This document shows, in pieces, positions 60,502 to 64,000 of a stretch of DNA of 64,000 nucleotides; within the stretch, counting starts at the first letter, position 1; each line of letters opens with the position of its first letter. The position numbers and the translations under genes were made by a program. The notes beneath the pieces are model-generated. The model was not told the origin of the DNA, made no database searches, and saw only the letters and a list, made by a program, of their open reading frames with translations. This stretch comes from Roseateles sp049532965 (GTDB taxonomy: Bacteria > Pseudomonadota > Gammaproteobacteria > Burkholderiales > Burkholderiaceae_C), in the NCBI RefSeq assembly GCF_049532965.1, contig NZ_CP186694.1, positions 3,720,001-3,784,000 on the forward strand. Direction: 5' to 3'.

Positions 60502-63180
60502 TCACGGCGTAGAGGATTCGCCGCCGACGCTGGAGCCGGCGGCCTGAGACAGCTCGCGTGCGGCAACGCCCAGGTCCTGCCAGGCGTGCGGGTGACAGCT
60601 GAACACCAAGATCTGATGCCTGTTAGCGGCGTCGTAGAGCACACGTTTCATCTGACCCAGTCGATCTCTGTCGGTGTGAACCAGCGCGTCGTCCAGGATG
60701 AGCAGCGTGGGCTTGCCGGCCTCTTGCAGCAGGTCCGCGTAGGCCAGTCGAGCGATGACTCCCATCTGCTCCCGCGCCCCGACGCTGAGTTCTTCGAACT
60801 CGCCTGTCTCCGCGCCATTGGTGCCGGCGCGGGTGATGCGTCCCGGTGACAGGTCTTCACTCACCTCGATGCCCGCGCCCGGAAACAGGATCTGCAGGTA
60901 GTGGTTCAAATGCCGCTGAAGCGGCGCGCGCAGACGTCGCGCCAGCGTGGCGCGCTTCTCTGTAAGCAGCCTGAGCAGATGGCTCAACGCCTTGGAACGG
61001 CGCTCGAGCTCGTTGCATCGTCTTTCCACCTGGTCTAGCTCGCGCTTCTTGTCCGCGGCGACCTCTTCCAGCCCCAAGGCGCCCTTGGCCTCCAGATCCG
61101 CTTCCAGTCGGATGATGTCGCTCCCGCGCTGGCCGTACGCGGTCTCCAGCTGCCTGGCGCTTCGCTCAAACCGCTCGACGTCCTGCTGCAGCACTGCCAC
61201 ATTGAGCGTACGCAGCTTCTCGGCAAGCGCGTCCATACTGGCGCGCACCGTGGTCTCGTGCGCGAGCGCATCGGTCAGGCTATGGCTTGCGTCCGCTTTC
61301 CTCTTGGCGCGAAGCGGGTCGCCCAGCGTCGCATTGGCCGCTGCCAGCTCTTCGTTGGCGACGCTGAGCAGGGCCATCGCTTCGCTCACCGCGTGCTTTG
61401 CTTCATTCAGCTGGACCGTCGCATCGTCCAACACGACCTGCGCCGCGGACTCTTCCGATTCCGCTTGGGACACGGACACACCGGCACTTTCAACCCCGAC
61501 GGGCTTCACCAAGTTCTGCAGCGTCTGCTTAGCCTCCGTCAGCTTGGTCGACAGTGCCGCCGCTTCCACCGCCAAGGCGGCCACCCCCTTTGGAGCATGG
61601 GCCTCGACGACGGATTTCGCCGCCTTCGCCTCCGCCGCTCGCTGCACATGTTGTCGCTCACGCTCTTCCGCAGCAGGCAAGTTCGCGACACCCAGTTGCT
61701 GGAGCAGCTCCGCCATATCCTTCCGCTGTTGATCACGATCCGCAATCAGGCTCTGCAGATCCTCGCCGCCGGGCAGCACCGTGATTCGCCCGACCCCCCC
61801 GATGTCGATGCCTGTACGCTCCACAACTGTCAGGCGGTCGGTGGGATTCACCTGGGCACCGGCGATCTTTACCTCCGCGCCAGGCTGGAGATTGAATTCC
61901 AGCGCGGTGGACACCGCATCCAGCCGAGCCTGCGCGGTCCGCAGGTTCTCCGTGACGTCGCGCAGGCGCTTAAGCTCAGCGCCGGGTACCGCGAGCGACA
62001 GCGCTTCGGCCTGCAGGCGTGTCAGCTCTTCCTGTTTGAGCTGCGCTTGGCTGTGACTTCGTTCCAGGGCCTGCACTTGGGCCGCGAGATCGGCCACCGC
62101 CTTCTCCTGGGTCTGCCAAGTCGCGACTTGGCGCGCCGCTGCCAGTCGGGCACGCGCGCTAGTGCTCGCAAGTTCAGCCTGCGCATGGCGCGGCCCCCAG
62201 GCCTGAAGCTGAACCTCGGCCTGCGTCAGCTTGCCCTGCGCAGCCTCCAGTTTCTCCTCGCGCAGCTTCACCGCGTCATCGTCGCGCGCCATGAGTTGCA
62301 GTTGCTGGCGCTGAGCATCGACCTGCGCCGAGGCCTGCTTGAGCAGCAACTCCTGCGCCGCCCGCCTCTGGGCCAGCCCCAACGCATCGGTCAGCTTGAC
62401 CTGCGCTTGCTCGAGCTGCGCGCGCAGGGCCAGCCAGGGCCGAGACTCGGTGTCTTGCCCATGATCACGGCGCAACGTTGCCAGCCGATCCACGGCGGTG
62501 CGGTACGCGTCGATCTCCATGCGCAGGGACTGCAGCTCTTCCAGCAGCGTTGTGCGGCGCTTGATCGCATCCGCGTACGCACCGCGCGGTGCCTCGGTGG
62601 ATGGCGTCAGCAGCTGATTGCGCTCGGTCTCCACCGCCTTCATAACCTCATCGCCGCTTGTGGCAGCGAGTTCGCCGAGGGAGTCCCCCATGGCGTTGCG
62701 CAGATGGTCGCTCGCGAACCCGACGGCCTTCGCAATATCGTGCGATGTGCCCGGCTTGATCCAGAGCAACCCGGGGATCCCCATGTGCTCAGGCGAGTTG
62801 GCGCCCTTTCCGGCGAAGCTGAAGCCCAGCAGCTCTCCCAGATGATCCTCGGCCTCCGCGCCGTCCAGGGTCTTGCCATCAATGCTGAGCTGGCATCGCT
62901 TCTTGCCTAGAAACGCCTTGCTCAGCCGAGCAGGTTTCCCGCTGAGTTCGAAATCGATCTCCACCGACGGCGTGGCGGAGCTGTCGCTCCACGGACGCAA
63001 GCCACTGACAGAGCTCGACTTGTGCCGCTCGAAAAACGCGGCCCGAATGGCTTCGGTCACGGTGGACTTCCCTGACTCGTTCGGGGCGACAAACAGGTTC
63101 AGTCCGTCGGCGAAGTTGCCCAACTCGAGCGGCGCCCGAAAGCGTTTGAAGTTCTCGATTCTCAACCGCTTGAGCTTCAT
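60502..63180 (-). CDS. SMC/Rad50-like ATPase of the YhaN/SbcC type, without zinc hook
   Basis: An 892-residue ABC-type ATPase with split heads. Walker A APNESGKST is at 32-40, the ABC signature LSVGAREQM at 798-806, Walker B TLLILDDALVHTD at 825-837, and the switch histidine near 863 (FSCHPHAW). Two long coiled-coil arms (about 205-425 and 475-760) flank a compact beta-rich segment (425-472: LQPGAEVKIAG, GGVGRITVLPGGEDL) where Rad50 and SbcC carry a CxxC hook. No CxxC is present. This matches YhaN-like proteins. Its start overlaps the stop of the phosphoesterase gene by four bases, as for a Mre11-Rad50 pair. Confidence 0.9.
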   Translation of the reverse strand: MKLKRLRIENFKRFRAPLELGNFADGLNLFVAPNESGKSTVTEAIRAAFFERHKSSSVSGLRPWSDSSATPSVEIDFELSGKPARLSKAFLGKKRCQLSIDGKTLDGAEAEDHLGELLGFSFAGKGANSPEHMGIPGLLWIKPGTSHDIAKAVGFASDHLRNAMGDSLGELAATSGDEVMKAVETERNQLLTPSTEAPRGAYADAIKRRTTLLEELQSLRMEIDAYRTAVDRLATLRRDHGQDTESRPWLALRAQLEQAQVKLTDALGLAQRRAAQELLLKQASAQVDAQRQQLQLMARDDDAVKLREEKLEAAQGKLTQAEVQLQAWGPRHAQAELASTSARARLAAARQVATWQTQEKAVADLAAQVQALERSHSQAQLKQEELTRLQAEALSLAVPGAELKRLRDVTENLRTAQARLDAVSTALEFNLQPGAEVKIAGAQVNPTDRLTVVERTGIDIGGVGRITVLPGGEDLQSLIADRDQQRKDMAELLQQLGVANLPAAEERERQHVQRAAEAKAAKSVVEAHAPKGVAALAVEAAALSTKLTEAKQTLQNLVKPVGVESAGVSVSQAESEESAAQVVLDDATVQLNEAKHAVSEAMALLSVANEELAAANATLGDPLRAKRKADASHSLTDALAHETTVRASMDALAEKLRTLNVAVLQQDVERFERSARQLETAYGQRGSDIIRLEADLEAKGALGLEEVAADKKRELDQVERRCNELERRSKALSHLLRLLTEKRATLARRLRAPLQRHLNHYLQILFPGAGIEVSEDLSPGRITRAGTNGAETGEFEELSVGAREQMGVIARLAYADLLQEAGKPTLLILDDALVHTDRDRLGQMKRVLYDAANRHQILVFSCHPHAWQDLGVAARELSQAAGSSVGGESSTP

Positions 63181-64000
63181 GCGCCGGTTCCTTTGCCGGG
63201 GACTTGGTCATCCAGGATTCGCGCCAGCGCCAAGAGCGCGTCACGCGCCAACTCAGGCTCGGCGCCGGCTTGCTGCTCTCGCAGGTCTCGCAGAGCCTCG
63301 CCCACGAAGCCGTCGGCATGCAGCGATTGGATGTCTTCCTCGGTTGGTTCGAGCCTGAGGGCCTCTGCGTTCCACAAGACGGCCCGTGCCTTGGCGCGCG
63401 CCACCCCGAGCGAGGCCGTCAGCTTGCGGTGTCCCGCCAAGTTGCAGGTGCCGGACACCCGCACGTGAAGGACATCACTGCTTCCTACCGCGTCAAGGGC
63501 TCGCACCACTTCGTCGACGTCAGAATCAACGGCCATGTGTTGTTCGAGCTGACGCCAGCTGAATTTGCCGGTGGGCACCGCTGTGACAACTGGCTCGAGC
63601 GCCGCCGCCTCGATGGTCACGAGCAGGGCCTGACCTGACTCGTTGGCTTTGAAGCGGTCCGACTCCGGTGTACCGGCGTACCAGGTCTTGCCATCCACCT
63701 GCTTGGTGCCGTGCCAGTCTCCCAAGCCGAGGTAGGCAAGTCCCGCGCTTTGCGCACGACCCGCCGCGATCGGATTGGCGGAGTCCACGTCCGCGGAGAG
63801 AACGCCCTGCACGCTACCGTGGGCCAAACCAACTCGCGGCAGGTCGTCCGATGGAACGTGCGTCGCGAACCATTCGGTGAGATCGGCGTAGGTATGGCGC
63901 TGGGTCAGCGGTGCCGGCAGCAGCGTGAACTTGCCTGCTACCACCACGGGCTCGGGCTCTACGCACACGATGACGTTGCTGGGGATCGCCCCGAGGCGGC
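63177..64000 (-). CDS. Mre11/SbcD/YhaO-like metallophosphoesterase (N terminus outside window)
   Basis: The frame is open to the window edge, so only the last ~274 residues are seen. They contain the late motifs of the calcineurin-like fold: RVGLAHGSV and YLGLGDWHGTKQVDGKTWYAGTPESDRF, in the place of the SbcD ALGHxH...YSGSP region. The metal motifs D-x-H, GD and GNHD would lie beyond 64000. The C-terminal part (SWRQLEQHMAVD onward) is a capping/partner-binding region ending in an acidic helical tail. The four-base overlap with the Rad50-like gene indicates a nuclease-ATPase pair acting on DNA ends. Confidence 0.85.
   Translation of the reverse strand, partial: RLGAIPSNVIVCVEPEPVVVAGKFTLLPAPLTQRHTYADLTEWFATHVPSDDLPRVGLAHGSVQGVLSADVDSANPIAAGRAQSAGLAYLGLGDWHGTKQVDGKTWYAGTPESDRFKANESGQALLVTIEAAALEPVVTAVPTGKFSWRQLEQHMAVDSDVDEVVRALDAVGSSDVLHVRVSGTCNLAGHRKLTASLGVARAKARAVLWNAEALRLEPTEEDIQSLHADGFVGEALRDLREQQAGAEPELARDALLALARILDDQVPGKGTGA

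Noticed and set aside
63177..64000. Start codon GTG at 63968 for the phosphoesterase
   Set aside because: The frame is open to the window edge and the N-terminal metal motifs are missing, so the real start is outside.

Overview
The window is about 68-70% G+C in its first 56 kb and reads as a chromosomal segment of a betaproteobacterium of the order Burkholderiales. The evidence is the gene order hemJ-like/vanZ/ferredoxin/hydrolase/dacC/dat/ybeD and lipB-lipA, the Burkholderiales-type porin, the DUF1840 protein, and ruvAB behind a betaproteobacterial SOS box. A Roseateles/Mitsuaria/Rubrivivax-like member is plausible, because a TonB-dependent glucoside locus carries a flavin halogenase, but this is inference.

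Layout. 1-4.2 kb: the end of an RND multidrug efflux operon. 4.2-12 kb: a leftward block of lipoate synthesis and cell-wall genes (lipA, lipB, ybeD-like, dat, dacC, a hydrolase, a thioredoxin-like ferredoxin, VanZ, HemJ-like), with a 127-bp palindrome near 6.8 kb and a candidate small RNA near 12.1 kb. 12-16 kb: hemB, corA, ybeY and phoH. 16-20 kb: a two-component system and SOS-controlled ruvAB. 20-27 kb: a porin, a sterol-desaturase-like enzyme, a phosphatase, and two c-di-GMP proteins. 27-33 kb: acyl-CoA degradation genes (3-oxoadipyl-CoA thiolase, 3-hydroxyacyl-CoA dehydrogenase, methylglutaconyl-CoA-hydratase-like) with an IclR regulator. 33-36 kb: LysR, a wrecked DMT transporter gene and an M13 peptidase.

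36.5-47.5 kb is a complete beta-glucoside utilisation locus. A TonB receptor, an ABC binding protein, two permeases, a GH1 beta-glucosidase and glucokinase form one leftward operon. A tryptophan-halogenase-like gene is divergent, and a LacI repressor follows it. Two palindromic operators, each overlapping a TTGACA -35 box, lie between the divergent promoters. 47.7 kb: tRNA-Leu(CAG). 47.9-53.7 kb: a lysine-degradation operon (lysine 6-dehydrogenase-like, AASA dehydrogenase, 2-oxoadipate dioxygenase HglS, FAD-linked D-2-hydroxyglutarate-dehydrogenase-like enzyme) with a divergent Lrp regulator. 53.8-56.4 kb: two small membrane proteins and a GntR-ABC exporter operon.

From about 56.5 kb the base composition and gene content change. 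After a possible IS21-type remnant there is a leftward, tightly overlapping five-gene set: Mre11/SbcD-like phosphoesterase (runs off the window), hook-less Rad50/YhaN-like ATPase, DUF4297-like predicted nuclease, HerA-like translocase and a NYN-domain predicted RNase. This resembles the archaeal Mre11-Rad50-HerA-NurA end-resection set with a different nuclease in the NurA place. It is the best candidate in the window for an undescribed (probably anti-phage) system.
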